Origin: Mycolicibacterium sp. CH28
GTDB lineage: Bacteria > Actinomycetota > Actinomycetes > Mycobacteriales > Mycobacteriaceae
DNA length: 64,000 bases
Assembly: GCF_004745805.1 (NCBI RefSeq)
Contig: NZ_SRLQ01000013.1
Location: 1-64,000 of the forward strand
Direction: 5' to 3'
The position numbers and the translations under genes are program-made. The notes beneath the pieces are model-generated. The model did not search any database. It was not told the origin of the DNA and was given only the letters and a program-made list of their open reading frames with translations. Each line of letters starts with the position of its first letter. Positions within the stretch are counted from its first letter, which is position 1. Shown piece after piece: positions 8,264 through 16,574 of the stretch.

Positions 8264-8893
8264 ATGGCGAGCGTGACGGCAGCGGTTACTCCCAAGGGGG
8301 AGCGGCGACGGTATGTGCTGATCAGCGCTGCCGCCGAGCTGCTGTGCGAGGGCGGGTTCGAAGCAGTGCGGCACCGCGCCGTGGCGCGGCGGGCGGGGCT
8401 GCCGCTGGCCTCGACGACGTATTACTTCTCCTCCCTGGACGACCTCGTGCACAGCGCCGTCGAATTCCTCGGCGCGGTCGAGGCCGCGCAGTTGCGCTCC
8501 CGGGTCGACGCGCTGCCCCGGCGCCGCCGCGGATCGGAGGCGACCGCCGACGTGTTGGTCGACCTCCTCGTCGGTGACCTCGGTGGCGCCGCGACCAACG
8601 AAGAACTGATCTCCCGCTACGAGCGTTACATCGCCTGTGCCCGCCAGCCCGAACTGCGCGAGGTACAGCGCCGGCTGCTGCGGCAGCGGGTCGACGCCGT
8701 GGCCGAGGCGATGGCGCGCTCGGGGCGCAATGCCCGGGTGGACCTGGTGACCGCCCTGGTCTACGCGGTTGACGGTGCGGTGGTCTCGGCGATGGTCGGT
8801 GGTGGTGACGGTCCCCGCGAGACCGCCCGGGCCACGCTGGTCGATATGGTCGACGTGTTGGCGCCGGTCGACGAGCCCACCGTGCGGGTGTGA
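8264..8893 (+). CDS. TetR-family transcriptional regulator
   Basis: About 209 residues. The HTH region reads ELLCEGGFEAVRHRAVARRAGLPLASTTYYFSSLDDL, a typical TetR N-terminal domain; the remainder is helical and Arg/Ala-rich. It corresponds, from memory, to Rv0775. I place the start at the ATG giving MASVTAAVTPKGERRR; a GTG three codons later and an ATG at 8228 are alternatives. It is divergent from the esterase (93 bases between starts), which it may regulate, and its stop codon overlaps the GTG of the following SDR gene, so the two form an operon. Confidence 0.8.
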   Translation: MASVTAAVTPKGERRRYVLISAAAELLCEGGFEAVRHRAVARRAGLPLASTTYYFSSLDDLVHSAVEFLGAVEAAQLRSRVDALPRRRRGSEATADVLVDLLVGDLGGAATNEELISRYERYIACARQPELREVQRRLLRQRVDAVAEAMARSGRNARVDLVTALVYAVDGAVVSAMVGGGDGPRETARATLVDMVDVLAPVDEPTVRV

Positions 8894-9909
8894 GCGGTTA
8901 CGTTCGAGGCATGGAACTCTCGGCGCTCACCCGGCCGGCGACGGAACTGCTGGACGGCGCGATGGACCGGGCATTGATCCTCGGCTACACCAAGATCGGC
9001 TCGGGGTTGCGCAAACACTGGTGGCCCGCCGACGCCGCGCCGCAGGTCCTGCTGGGCAAAAGGGTGGTGATCACCGGGGCGACCGCGGGGATCGGCCTGG
9101 CGATGGCCCGCTCGTTCGCCGAGCTGGGTGCCACGGTGCACATGCTGGGACGCAACCCGGCGAAGGTGGCGCGCTCGGCGGCCGGGGTCCGGGAGACGGT
9201 CGTCGACGCCGTCGTCGTGGAGGAGGTCTGCGACGTCTCGGACCTGGATGCGGTGCGGGCGTGGACGGGTGACTTCGCCAACCGGGTGCCGGCCCTCGAT
9301 GGGCTGGTGCACAACGCCGGGCTGATGCCCAAGCAGCGCACCCTCACCCCGCAGGGTCACGAGGTGCAGCTGGCTACCCACGTGCTGGGCCCGCACCTGA
9401 TGACCGAGCGGCTACTGCCGCTACTGCGGGCCGCCGGTGGCGCTTCGGTGGTGTTCGTGTCCTCTGGCGGCATGTACGGCTCGCCGCTGGTGGTCGACGA
9501 TCTGGAATACCGGCACGGCTACAACGGGCTGCGGGCCTACGCTCGGACCAAGCGGATACAGGTGGTGCTGGCTGATTCCTGGGCGCGCCGACTGGCCGGC
9601 TCCGATGTGCGGGTGGAGAGCATGCACCCGGGCTGGGTCGACACCCCCGGCGTGGCCGAATACCTGCCGCGGTTCCGGGTGATCACCAAGCCGCTGCTGC
9701 GCGATGTGACCGACGGCGCCGACACGGCGGTGTGGCTGGTGGCCACCCGCCCGGACTCCAAGCCCGGGCATTTTTGGCATGACCGGGTGCAGCGTCCCAC
9801 CACATTCGGCTGGCAACGCCACGAGAACCCGGCCAAGGTGCGACGCTTGCTCGACCAGGTCAGCCGGCTGACGGGCACAACCGAGGCCTGGAGTGGGCTG
9901 CGGAGCTAA
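8890..9909 (+). CDS. Short-chain dehydrogenase/reductase (DHRS12-like)
   Basis: A 339-residue classical SDR with an N-terminal extension of about 50 residues. The Rossmann motif TGATAGIG (62-69), HNAG (about 141-144), the catalytic Ser in VSSGGMYG (190s) and Y217-x3-K221 (YARTK) are all present, so it should be an active NAD(P)-dependent oxidoreductase; the substrate is unknown. The GTG start overlaps the TetR stop (GTGA), supporting translational coupling; an ATG at 8911 (MELSALTRP) is an alternative. It ends 4 bases past the convergent relZ stop. Confidence 0.82.
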   Translation: MSGYVRGMELSALTRPATELLDGAMDRALILGYTKIGSGLRKHWWPADAAPQVLLGKRVVITGATAGIGLAMARSFAELGATVHMLGRNPAKVARSAAGVRETVVDAVVVEEVCDVSDLDAVRAWTGDFANRVPALDGLVHNAGLMPKQRTLTPQGHEVQLATHVLGPHLMTERLLPLLRAAGGASVVFVSSGGMYGSPLVVDDLEYRHGYNGLRAYARTKRIQVVLADSWARRLAGSDVRVESMHPGWVDTPGVAEYLPRFRVITKPLLRDVTDGADTAVWLVATRPDSKPGHFWHDRVQRPTTFGWQRHENPAKVRRLLDQVSRLTGTTEAWSGLRS

Positions 9910-11624
9910 CCGGGGTTCGCGAGCAGCCGCTGTAGCCGCGTCTGCAACAGCGCAACCCGGTGGGCGTTGCCGGCCAGGCCGACATAGCGCTCCCCGAACG
10001 CCGACAGCAGCGCATCGTCGAGCCGGCGCACCGCGCCGGCGGGGAAGCGGTATTCCATCTTGTGGTTGACGGCGTCGGTGTCGAGGTTGTTCAGCAACTC
10101 CTCGAGGGCGTCGAGGGTCAGGATGCCCAGCTCGCCCAGCAGCTCCGACATCCACGCGTAGTGCTCGGTGCGCGACCAGCCGGCTTCGGGGAAGCGGTGT
10201 CCGAGATAGGTGGCCAGCACCGGCGTCGCGATCCCGGCGCCGGTGGCCGCCGGGGTGTGATCGTCGGCCATCGATGCCCGCAGCCGGTCCCGGATCTCGG
10301 TGAACTCGCGGTCGGCCAACTCCAGCAGCCCCGCGGCCAGCGTGAAGCGGCGGTCCAGTTCGGGTGCGTCCTGTTCGGGGATCGTGCCCTTGTAGCGGAT
10401 GTCATGTTCGAACTCGGCCCACGCGTGCTGCAGGACGGTGCGGACCTGTACCGACACCGGCTGCGGCTCGCTGTCGAGCGCGAGCAGCAGATGCCGGCTG
10501 GCGTACCCCCAGCGGCCCTCCCGGGCGGTGACCTGCCCCATGTCCAGGTCGGCCAGGACGTGCAGTTCGTCGGCCAGCAGGTTGCCCACGGCGGTGACGT
10601 CCTCCCGCAGGTAGGTGATCACCCGCACCCCGACCAGGTCGGTGATCTGCGTGGAGGGGTCGGTGTAGAGCCGTCGGCCGTGGACGCTGCGGTCGGCCTT
10701 GGCCGCGAACGAAGCCACGCTCTTGGTACGCGCGGTGACACTGAGGTAGTTGATGCCGGCGTCGTCGAGCAGCCGCGTCACCAGCGCCAGGTAGTGCTCG
10801 GTGGTGGCGATCAGCGCGGGCCGTCGTTCGGCATAGCGGGCGACGGCCTCGCCGACCACCCCCGGGGTCGGCTCCGGTGGGGCGGGCGTCAGATCGGACG
10901 GCAGCGTCGGCGTCACGATGTAACCGGTGGCGAGGTCTCCGTAGACCGTGACCCCGGCCGGTCGCCGCGTCGCGTACAGCCCGACATACGCGCAGATCAC
11001 GGCATCGACCGGATCCTCGGCGCGGCGCAACTCGCTCTTGCGGGTGGCGCCCTCGACGGCGCTACGCAGCTGGATCCATTCCGGGTGGTCGGCGACCCGC
11101 AGCGGCACCGCCGCCTGCGCCAGGCCCTCGATCTCGTCCATCAGCCGCAGCAGCTCGGTGCGTAATTGAGTGAGGTTGCGACCCTGTTTTTGCTTGTACT
11201 TCAGGGTGCGGCCGAGCCGGAACAGCACGATCGTGGCCGGGTGCGGATACACCTCGATGGCCCGCCGGGGACCCCGCGAATGCGGGTCCATGTCCAGCCC
11301 GAGTGCCGCAGCGATCCTGGCTCCCCGCGGCGTGTCGGCGAATTCGGGTTTTCCGGTGTTCGCCGGGTGTGCGCCGGCCTCGAACTTGGCGAAATCTCGG
11401 TTCAGATCGGTCTCGCAGCCTCGCTGACCGGTCGGGTTGGTCACCACCAGCGGCGCGTCGATGGCGACCAGGCAGTCGCCCTCGGTATAGGGCTCCAGTT
11501 CGGCAAGAATGCTCGAATCATCCTGCGCTGCAGCGATATGCACGAGACGGCCGTCGGCGTCGAGCGCCGCGATACCGGTGGGCTTGCGTTCACCCCAGGC
11601 CAGGTCCAGGCCGACGAAGTACAT
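9906..11624 (-). CDS. relZ: RelZ-type alarmone synthetase: DUF429 (RNase HII-like) fused to RelA/SpoT synthetase domain
   Basis: A 572-residue two-domain protein. Residues 1 to about 235 form a DUF429 domain (VGLDLAWGERKPTGIAALD, VAIDAPLV, then ATRKSELRRAEDPVDAVICAYVGLY). Residues about 270-415 form a RelA/SpoT nucleotidyltransferase domain (KSVASFAAKADR, ITDLVGVRVITYLRED, VQVRTVLQHAWAEFEHDIRYK). The C-terminal 150 residues are helical. This is the architecture of M. smegmatis MS_RHII-RSD (RelZ), reported to combine RNase HII and (p)ppGpp/pGpp synthesis. Ser391 occupies the position where small alarmone synthetases usually have Glu in the ExQxRT motif; whether this matters is untested. The gene is divergent from purB with 40 bases between starts. 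Confidence 0.85.
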   Translation of the reverse strand: MYFVGLDLAWGERKPTGIAALDADGRLVHIAAAQDDSSILAELEPYTEGDCLVAIDAPLVVTNPTGQRGCETDLNRDFAKFEAGAHPANTGKPEFADTPRGARIAAALGLDMDPHSRGPRRAIEVYPHPATIVLFRLGRTLKYKQKQGRNLTQLRTELLRLMDEIEGLAQAAVPLRVADHPEWIQLRSAVEGATRKSELRRAEDPVDAVICAYVGLYATRRPAGVTVYGDLATGYIVTPTLPSDLTPAPPEPTPGVVGEAVARYAERRPALIATTEHYLALVTRLLDDAGINYLSVTARTKSVASFAAKADRSVHGRRLYTDPSTQITDLVGVRVITYLREDVTAVGNLLADELHVLADLDMGQVTAREGRWGYASRHLLLALDSEPQPVSVQVRTVLQHAWAEFEHDIRYKGTIPEQDAPELDRRFTLAAGLLELADREFTEIRDRLRASMADDHTPAATGAGIATPVLATYLGHRFPEAGWSRTEHYAWMSELLGELGILTLDALEELLNNLDTDAVNHKMEYRFPAGAVRRLDDALLSAFGERYVGLAGNAHRVALLQTRLQRLLANPG

Positions 11625-11650
11625 GCGCCTACCTTGCCGTACCCGCGCCG

Positions 11651-11656
11651 TAAGCT
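11651..11656 (+). promoter_or_regulatory. -10 box for purB, probable leaderless start
   Basis: TAAGCT lies 8 bases before the GTG that matches the conserved PurB N-terminus, with no ribosome-binding site between. The whole divergent relZ-purB promoter region is only 40 bases, so the two promoters must overlap. Confidence 0.5.
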
Positions 11657-11664
11657 GTGTGATT

Positions 11665-13095
11665 GTGACAATTCACGCTCCTATCCCAGACGTCCTGGCC
11701 CACCGGTACGCCAGCGCCGAGATGGTCGCCATCTGGTCGCCCGAAGCCAAGATCGTCGCCGAGCGCCGACTGTGGCTGGCGGTGCTGCGTGCTCAGAAGG
11801 AACTCGGGGTCGACGTTCCCGACGGCGTGCTCGATGACTACGAGCGGGTACTCGAGCAGGTCGACCTCGCCTCGATCGCCGCCCGCGAACGGGTCACCCG
11901 TCACGACGTCAAGGCCCGCATCGAGGAGTTCAATGCGCTGGCCGGGCACGAGCATGTGCACAAGGGGATGACCAGCCGGGATCTGACCGAGAACGTCGAG
12001 CAGCTGCAGATCCGCCGGTCGCTGGAGTTGGTGCACGCGCACGGGGTGGCCGTGGCGGCCCGGCTTGCCGATCGTGCGGCGACCTACCGCGACCTGGTGA
12101 TGGCCGGCCGCAGTCACAACGTCGCGGCGCAGGCCACCACGTTGGGCAAGCGGTTCGCCTCGGCCGCCGAGGAGACGATGATCGCGCTGACCCGCATCCG
12201 GGAGCTGATCGACCGCTACCCGCTGCGCGGCATCAAGGGGCCGATGGGCACCGCCCAGGACATGCTCGATCTGTTCGACGGCGACGCCGACAGGCTGGTG
12301 GAGCTGGAACACCGGGTTGCCGAATTCCTGGGGTTCACAGCAGTTTTCACCAGTGTCGGCCAGGTCTACCCGCGCTCGCTGGACCATGACGTGGTCTCGG
12401 CGCTGGTTCAGCTCGGCGCCGGGCCGTCGTCCTTCGCGCACACCGTGCGGCTGATGGCCGGCCACGAGTTGGTGACCGAGGGGTTCGCGCAGGGCCAGGT
12501 CGGCTCGTCGGCGATGCCGCACAAGATGAACACCCGAAGCTGCGAGCGGGTCAACGGGTTGCAGGTGGTGCTGCGCGGCTACGCCTCGATGGCCGCGGAA
12601 CTGGCTGGCGCGCAATGGAACGAGGGTGACGTCTTCTGCTCCGTGGTGCGCCGGGTGGCCCTGCCGGATGCGTTCTTCGCCATCGACGGGCAGATCGAGA
12701 CGTTCCTGACGGTGCTCGACGAATTCGGTGCCTACCCGGCGGTGATCCAGCGCGAGCTGGACCGCTATCTGCCGTTCCTGGCCACCACCAAGGTGCTCAT
12801 CGCCGCCGTACGCGCCGGGGTGGGACGCGAGACGGCCCACGAGGTGATCAAGGAGCACGCCGTGGCCGTCGCGCTGGCGATGCGGGAGAAGGGCCAAGAA
12901 CCCGACCTGCTCGACCGGCTGGCCGCCGACACCCGGCTGCCGCTGGACCGCGCGGCATTGGATGCCGCACTCGCCGACAAGCAGGCATTCATCGGGGCCG
13001 CGGGCAGCCAGGTCGACCAGGTGGTCGCCGCGGTGGACGAGCTGGTGAGTGCTTACCCCGATGCCGCCAAGTACACCGCTGGTGCGATTCTGTAG
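11665..13095 (+). CDS. purB: Adenylosuccinate lyase PurB
   Basis: A 476-residue member of the fumarase/aspartase superfamily. It removes fumarate twice in purine metabolism: from SAICAR in the IMP pathway and from adenylosuccinate in AMP synthesis. The superfamily signature GSSAMPHKMNTRSCERVNG is present at about residues 276-294, and the N-terminus (VLAHRYASAEMVAIWSPEAK) is characteristic. I chose the GTG at 11665 (reads MTIHAPIPDVLAHRY); the frame is open further upstream, but only as the antisense of relZ. It forms an operon with cyp126, 4 bases downstream. Confidence 0.96.
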   Translation: MTIHAPIPDVLAHRYASAEMVAIWSPEAKIVAERRLWLAVLRAQKELGVDVPDGVLDDYERVLEQVDLASIAARERVTRHDVKARIEEFNALAGHEHVHKGMTSRDLTENVEQLQIRRSLELVHAHGVAVAARLADRAATYRDLVMAGRSHNVAAQATTLGKRFASAAEETMIALTRIRELIDRYPLRGIKGPMGTAQDMLDLFDGDADRLVELEHRVAEFLGFTAVFTSVGQVYPRSLDHDVVSALVQLGAGPSSFAHTVRLMAGHELVTEGFAQGQVGSSAMPHKMNTRSCERVNGLQVVLRGYASMAAELAGAQWNEGDVFCSVVRRVALPDAFFAIDGQIETFLTVLDEFGAYPAVIQRELDRYLPFLATTKVLIAAVRAGVGRETAHEVIKEHAVAVALAMREKGQEPDLLDRLAADTRLPLDRAALDAALADKQAFIGAAGSQVDQVVAAVDELVSAYPDAAKYTAGAIL

Positions 13096-13099
13096 GCGC

Positions 13100-14344
13100 A
13101 TGTCGCTCAACGGCATCGACCTCACCGACCTCGACAACTTCGCCGAGGGGTTCCCGCATCACCTGTTCGCCATCCACCGCCGTGAAGCCCCGGTGTTCTG
13201 GCACGAGCCGACCGAGAACACCCCCGACGGGGAGGGCTTCTGGTCGGTGGCGACCCACGCCGAAACCCTGGCGGTGCTGCGGGATGCGGAGACCTACTCG
13301 TCGGTGACCGGGGGAGAGCGGCTCTACGGGGGCACACTGCTGCAGGACCTGCCGGTGGCGGGCCAGGTGCTCAACATGATGGACGACCCCCGGCACACCC
13401 ACATCCGCCGGCTGGTCAGTTCGGGGTTGACGCCGCGAATGATCCGCCGGGTCGAGGACGATCTACGAGCCCGGGTGCGGGCGCTGCTGGACGCCGTCGA
13501 GCCAGGGGTGGCGTTCGACTTCCTGGTGGACGTCGCCGCTGAGTTGCCGATGCAGATGATCTGCATTCTGCTGGGAGTGCCGGAGTCCGAACGGCATTGG
13601 CTGTTTCAGGCGATCGAGCCGACATTCGACTTCGGGGCCTCTCGCAAGGGGGAGGTCGGCACCGGGTCGTTCGACAAGGCTGAGTCCGTCGAAGAAGCCG
13701 GCTCGCGAATGTTCGCCTACGGCACCGAGCTGATCGCGGCCAAGCGGGCGCAGCGAGGCGACGACATGCTGTCGGTGGTGGCCAACGCGACGGTCGACGA
13801 CCCCGACGCGCCGTCGCTGTCCGATCTTGAGCTGTACATGTTCTTTTCCCTGCTGTTCAGCGCCGGTGCGGAGACCACCCGCAATGGGGTGGCCGGGGGA
13901 CTGTTGGCCCTGGCGCAGAACCCCGAGCAGTACCGCCGCCTGCAAGACGATCCGGAGCTGTTGCCGACGGCGGTGGAAGAGATGATCCGCTGGACCTCGC
14001 CGTCACCGTCCAAGCGGCGCACGGCCACCCGTGACGCGGAGCTCGGCGGGTGTGTCATCGAGGCGGGTCAGAAGGTCCTGGTGTGGGAGGGCTCGGCCAA
14101 CCGTGACCCGGCGGTTTTCGACAACCCCGACACCTTCGACGTCGGGCGGAAGCGCAACCCGCACTTGGGTTTCGGGCAGGGGGTGCACTACTGCCTCGGG
14201 GCGAACCTGGCTCGGCTGGAGTTGCGGGTGCTTTACCAGGAGCTGCTGAGCCGCTTCTCGGAGATTGACGTCGTCAAGCCGGTGGAGTGGGCGCGCAGCA
14301 ACCGGCACACCGGTATTCGACACCTGTACGTCGAATTCGGGTGA
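13100..14344 (+). CDS. cyp126: Cytochrome P450 CYP126
   Basis: A 414-residue P450 that reads nearly as M. tuberculosis CYP126 (Rv0778) from MSLNGIDLTDLDNFAEGFPH to SNRHTGIRHLYVEF. It shows AGAETTRNG (I-helix), EEMIRWTSP (ExxR) and the heme loop FGQGVHYCLGANLAR with the Cys ligand at about residue 365. An insertion around residues 184-199 (EVGTGSFDKAESVEEA) is longer than the corresponding loop in the M. tuberculosis protein as I remember it. The physiological substrate of CYP126 is not established. The conserved purB-cyp126 pairing implies co-transcription. Confidence 0.92.
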   Translation: MSLNGIDLTDLDNFAEGFPHHLFAIHRREAPVFWHEPTENTPDGEGFWSVATHAETLAVLRDAETYSSVTGGERLYGGTLLQDLPVAGQVLNMMDDPRHTHIRRLVSSGLTPRMIRRVEDDLRARVRALLDAVEPGVAFDFLVDVAAELPMQMICILLGVPESERHWLFQAIEPTFDFGASRKGEVGTGSFDKAESVEEAGSRMFAYGTELIAAKRAQRGDDMLSVVANATVDDPDAPSLSDLELYMFFSLLFSAGAETTRNGVAGGLLALAQNPEQYRRLQDDPELLPTAVEEMIRWTSPSPSKRRTATRDAELGGCVIEAGQKVLVWEGSANRDPAVFDNPDTFDVGRKRNPHLGFGQGVHYCLGANLARLELRVLYQELLSRFSEIDVVKPVEWARSNRHTGIRHLYVEFG

Positions 14345-15166
14345 TCACATCGCGGTGTGGCCAGCATCGATGGGCAGTGTCGCGCCGGTGATGTAGCGCG
14401 CTTTCGCGCTGGCCAGCCACACCACGGCATTGGTGACGTCTTCGGACTCGACGAAGGGGACCGGCAACAGGTTGGCCGACAACGACGGGGCGTTCGGGCG
14501 CTCCTGCATCATCCGCGCGGTGTGCTCGTTGAGGATCATCGGGGTGGCGACCCCGGTCGGGTGCACCGAATTGACGCGAATGTTGTACTGGGCATAGGCA
14601 TTTGCCGCCGAGCGCATCAGGCCGACCACCCCGTGCTTGGCTGCTGCGTAGGCGAACATCGCGGCGCTGCCGTCGCCGCCCCGGCCGACCAGACCCTGCG
14701 CGGAGCTGGTCAGCACGATCGAACCGCCGCGGCCCTTGGCGATCATCGACGGCACGGTCGCCGCGATCGTGTGCCACACGCCGTTGAGGTTGGTGTCGAC
14801 GATGTCGCGGTAGACCTGCGCGTCCAGCGGATCCTTCAGACCGATCGCCACCACCCCGGCGTTGGCCACCACGATGTCGATGTCGCCGAGCTGATCGATG
14901 CCGACCTGCACCCCGGCGCGCAGTGCGTCGAGGTCACGGACATCGGCGATCACCGGGACCACTCGGCGGCCCTGCGCCTGGATCAACTCGACGGTCTCGT
15001 CGAGGTCGGCCTTGGTCGCCAGTGGATAGGGAATCGAGTCGATATCGGCGCAGCGGTCGATCGCGATGATGTCGGCCCCCTCGGCGGCCAGCGCCACCGC
15101 ATGACTCCTGCCTTGGCCGCGGGCCGCACCGGTGACCAGCGCGACAGTACCTGCGAGCTCTGTCAC
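14345..15166 (-). CDS. Mycofactocin-coupled SDR family oxidoreductase
   Basis: A 273-residue SDR with GAARGQGRSHAVALAAEGADIIAIDRC, followed by the extra segment ADIDSIPYPLATKADLDETV. That insertion next to the cofactor site marks the family whose NAD(P) is non-exchangeable and which is thought to use mycofactocin as electron acceptor. The catalytic residues are present: Ser154/155 (LTSSAQG), Tyr173 and Lys177 (YAAAK). The probable substrate class is alcohols or carveol/terpene-like compounds, but nothing here identifies it. It is convergent with cyp126, their stops being adjacent. Confidence 0.85.
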   Translation of the reverse strand: MTELAGTVALVTGAARGQGRSHAVALAAEGADIIAIDRCADIDSIPYPLATKADLDETVELIQAQGRRVVPVIADVRDLDALRAGVQVGIDQLGDIDIVVANAGVVAIGLKDPLDAQVYRDIVDTNLNGVWHTIAATVPSMIAKGRGGSIVLTSSAQGLVGRGGDGSAAMFAYAAAKHGVVGLMRSAANAYAQYNIRVNSVHPTGVATPMILNEHTARMMQERPNAPSLSANLLPVPFVESEDVTNAVVWLASAKARYITGATLPIDAGHTAM

Positions 15167-15238
15167 CGCCCGAACTGTAGTGGCTGCGTGCTGGATCCGG
15201 GGCCAGTTCTCCTGGAGCCGCCCAGCTACGTTGGTTCT

Positions 15239-15592
15239 ATGGCTACTTCACTGGCGATGGTCACGCTCGACACCACCGAACCGCTCCGGTTGGCGACGTG
15301 GTGGGCTACTCAGCTCAATGGTTCGATTATCGAGGAGAACGACGGGTACTTCGTGGTCGTCTCGCTGGGGCCGGGTGTTCCCTACTTAGCGTTCCAGAAG
15401 GTCGATGACCCAACCCCCGGCAAGAACCGAATGCACCTGGATCTCGCGTCGCCCGAGTATCCGCAGATCGTCGACCGGCTCGTCTCCAACGGTGCCAACA
15501 AGATCGAGGACCGACAGCTGCCGGGTGGGTTTGTCTGGACAACCTTGGCCGACATCGACGGCAACGAGTTCTGTATTTCCGGCGGGCACTGA
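15239..15592 (+). CDS. VOC-family (glyoxalase/bleomycin resistance-like) protein
   Basis: A 117-residue single-domain protein with paired beta-alpha-beta-beta-beta modules: MATSLAMVTLDTTEPLRLATWWATQL in the first half, RMHLDLASPEYPQIVDRL in the middle and TTLADIDGNEFCISGG at the end. The C-terminal D.DGNEF motif and the central H.D are typical metal-binding positions in this superfamily. The substrate cannot be inferred. It stands alone between the divergent SDR and the 45-bp palindromic repeat that begins 8 bases after its stop. Confidence 0.75.
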   Translation: MATSLAMVTLDTTEPLRLATWWATQLNGSIIEENDGYFVVVSLGPGVPYLAFQKVDDPTPGKNRMHLDLASPEYPQIVDRLVSNGANKIEDRQLPGGFVWTTLADIDGNEFCISGGH

Positions 15593-15600
15593 CACCGGAT

Positions 15601-15645
15601 CTTGGGCGCGCTGGCGTGCGCGCCGCGCACGTCAGCGCGCCCAAG
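15601..15645. repeat. 45-bp palindromic repeat, copy 1
   Basis: The outer arms CTTGGGCGCGCTG and CAGCGCGCCCAAG pair perfectly (13 bp), and the inner GCGTGCGC/GCGCACGT pairs with one mismatch, giving a stem of about 20 bp. A second copy in the same orientation, differing at one base, lies at 16530-16574. The TGA of the minus-strand AbiEi/DUF559 gene (15632-15634) lies inside the right arm. It probably also terminates transcription from both sides. Confidence 0.8.
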
Positions 15646-16492
15646 TTGCAGTCCGGATCGCCGCGAGCACCCGCTCCGGATGCTCGATCAGGTCCAGCCA
15701 GGTGAACCGCAGCACCTGCCAGCCCAGTAGGGCGAGCCGGTTCTGCCGAACCCGGTCGTTCTGGAAGGCGGCCTGGTCGCTGTGGAAGGCCCACCCGTCG
15801 ATCTCGATCGCCACCCGTTGGTCCGGAAAGGCAATGTCGACAACGTAATTGCCGACCGGGTAGTTGGCTCGCCACCCGGTGATGCCGGCGCCGCGCAGCA
15901 GTTCGACCGTCAGCCGTTCGGCCTCCGACCGAGCGCCGCCGGCCGCGGCGAGCAGTAACCGCCGCGACGCCTGCGCACCGTGGCGGCCACCATTGCGCCG
16001 GTGGGCGCTCTCGAGCTGGGCCAGCTCGACGAATCGTTGCAGGGCGCGGTCCATGACCGCCGGACCGCCGCCCCGGCGAACCGCGGCCTCGAGCACCGTC
16101 AAGGGCAGCGCGGTGACCCGCAAACCCCGGCGTTCGACAATGTCGGCCTCGGCCAGGTTCCGCCGCCGCAGCCGGATGTCGGCCGGCGCCCGCCAGCTGT
16201 TGTTGCGGGGCACCGTCACCTCGACGATGTCGGGGGCCAGCGTCGTCAGACCGTGCCACCACGCGGCGGCAAGTCCGCTTCCCACCGCAGCGGGGCCGCG
16301 ACCCCACACCGCCGCGCGGATGCGAGCGGCGGTGGTGAACGGCCGGTCGTCGGCGAAATAGACGCCCAGTGCGCAGCGCCGCCATTGGCCGGAGCGCACC
16401 CTGCGGCGAACCGCATGCTCGCTCAGCCCCGCCCGGCGCGCCTGGGCCAGCGTGATCACGCCGTCGTGGCGGCGCAGGTAGTCCTCCAACAC
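15632..16492 (-). CDS. AbiEi-type winged-helix plus DUF559 (endonuclease-fold) protein
   Basis: A 286-residue protein. The N-terminus (EDYLRRHDGVITLAQARRAGLSEHAVRRRVRSGQWRR-like) is the winged-helix domain of type IV antitoxin AbiEi relatives. The middle carries the LYVADD-type beta-sheet region. The C-terminus (about residues 205-280) is a DUF559/Vsr-like restriction-endonuclease fold, with YVVDIAFPDQRVAIEIDGWAFH (D...E.D active-site spacing) and QVLRFTWLDL. Many copies of this architecture occur in mycobacterial genomes; function is unproven, possibly DNA cleavage or phage defence. The GTG start is uncertain. The last codons and the stop lie inside repeat copy 1, and repeat copy 2 lies 37 bases upstream of the start. 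Confidence 0.7.
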   Translation of the reverse strand: MLEDYLRRHDGVITLAQARRAGLSEHAVRRRVRSGQWRRCALGVYFADDRPFTTAARIRAAVWGRGPAAVGSGLAAAWWHGLTTLAPDIVEVTVPRNNSWRAPADIRLRRRNLAEADIVERRGLRVTALPLTVLEAAVRRGGGPAVMDRALQRFVELAQLESAHRRNGGRHGAQASRRLLLAAAGGARSEAERLTVELLRGAGITGWRANYPVGNYVVDIAFPDQRVAIEIDGWAFHSDQAAFQNDRVRQNRLALLGWQVLRFTWLDLIEHPERVLAAIRTATWAR

Positions 16493-16529
16493 ACCGGGGT
16501 AGACGGTCGAGAAGCGTCCGTGGTTCCAA

Positions 16530-16574
16530 CTTGGGCGCGCTGGCGTGCGCGCCGCGCACGTCAGCGCGCCGAAG
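16530..16574. repeat. 45-bp palindromic repeat, copy 2
   Basis: The same sequence and orientation as 15601-15645, except for one base near the right end (GCCGAAG instead of GCCCAAG). Here too the right arm contains the TGA of a minus-strand gene (16561-16563), at the same offset as in copy 1. The element thus sits on two successive stop codons. Confidence 0.8.

Noticed and set aside
11629..13137. Long minus-strand open frame opposite purB
   Set aside because: Antisense shadow of a highly conserved gene; no domain, no ribosome-binding site.
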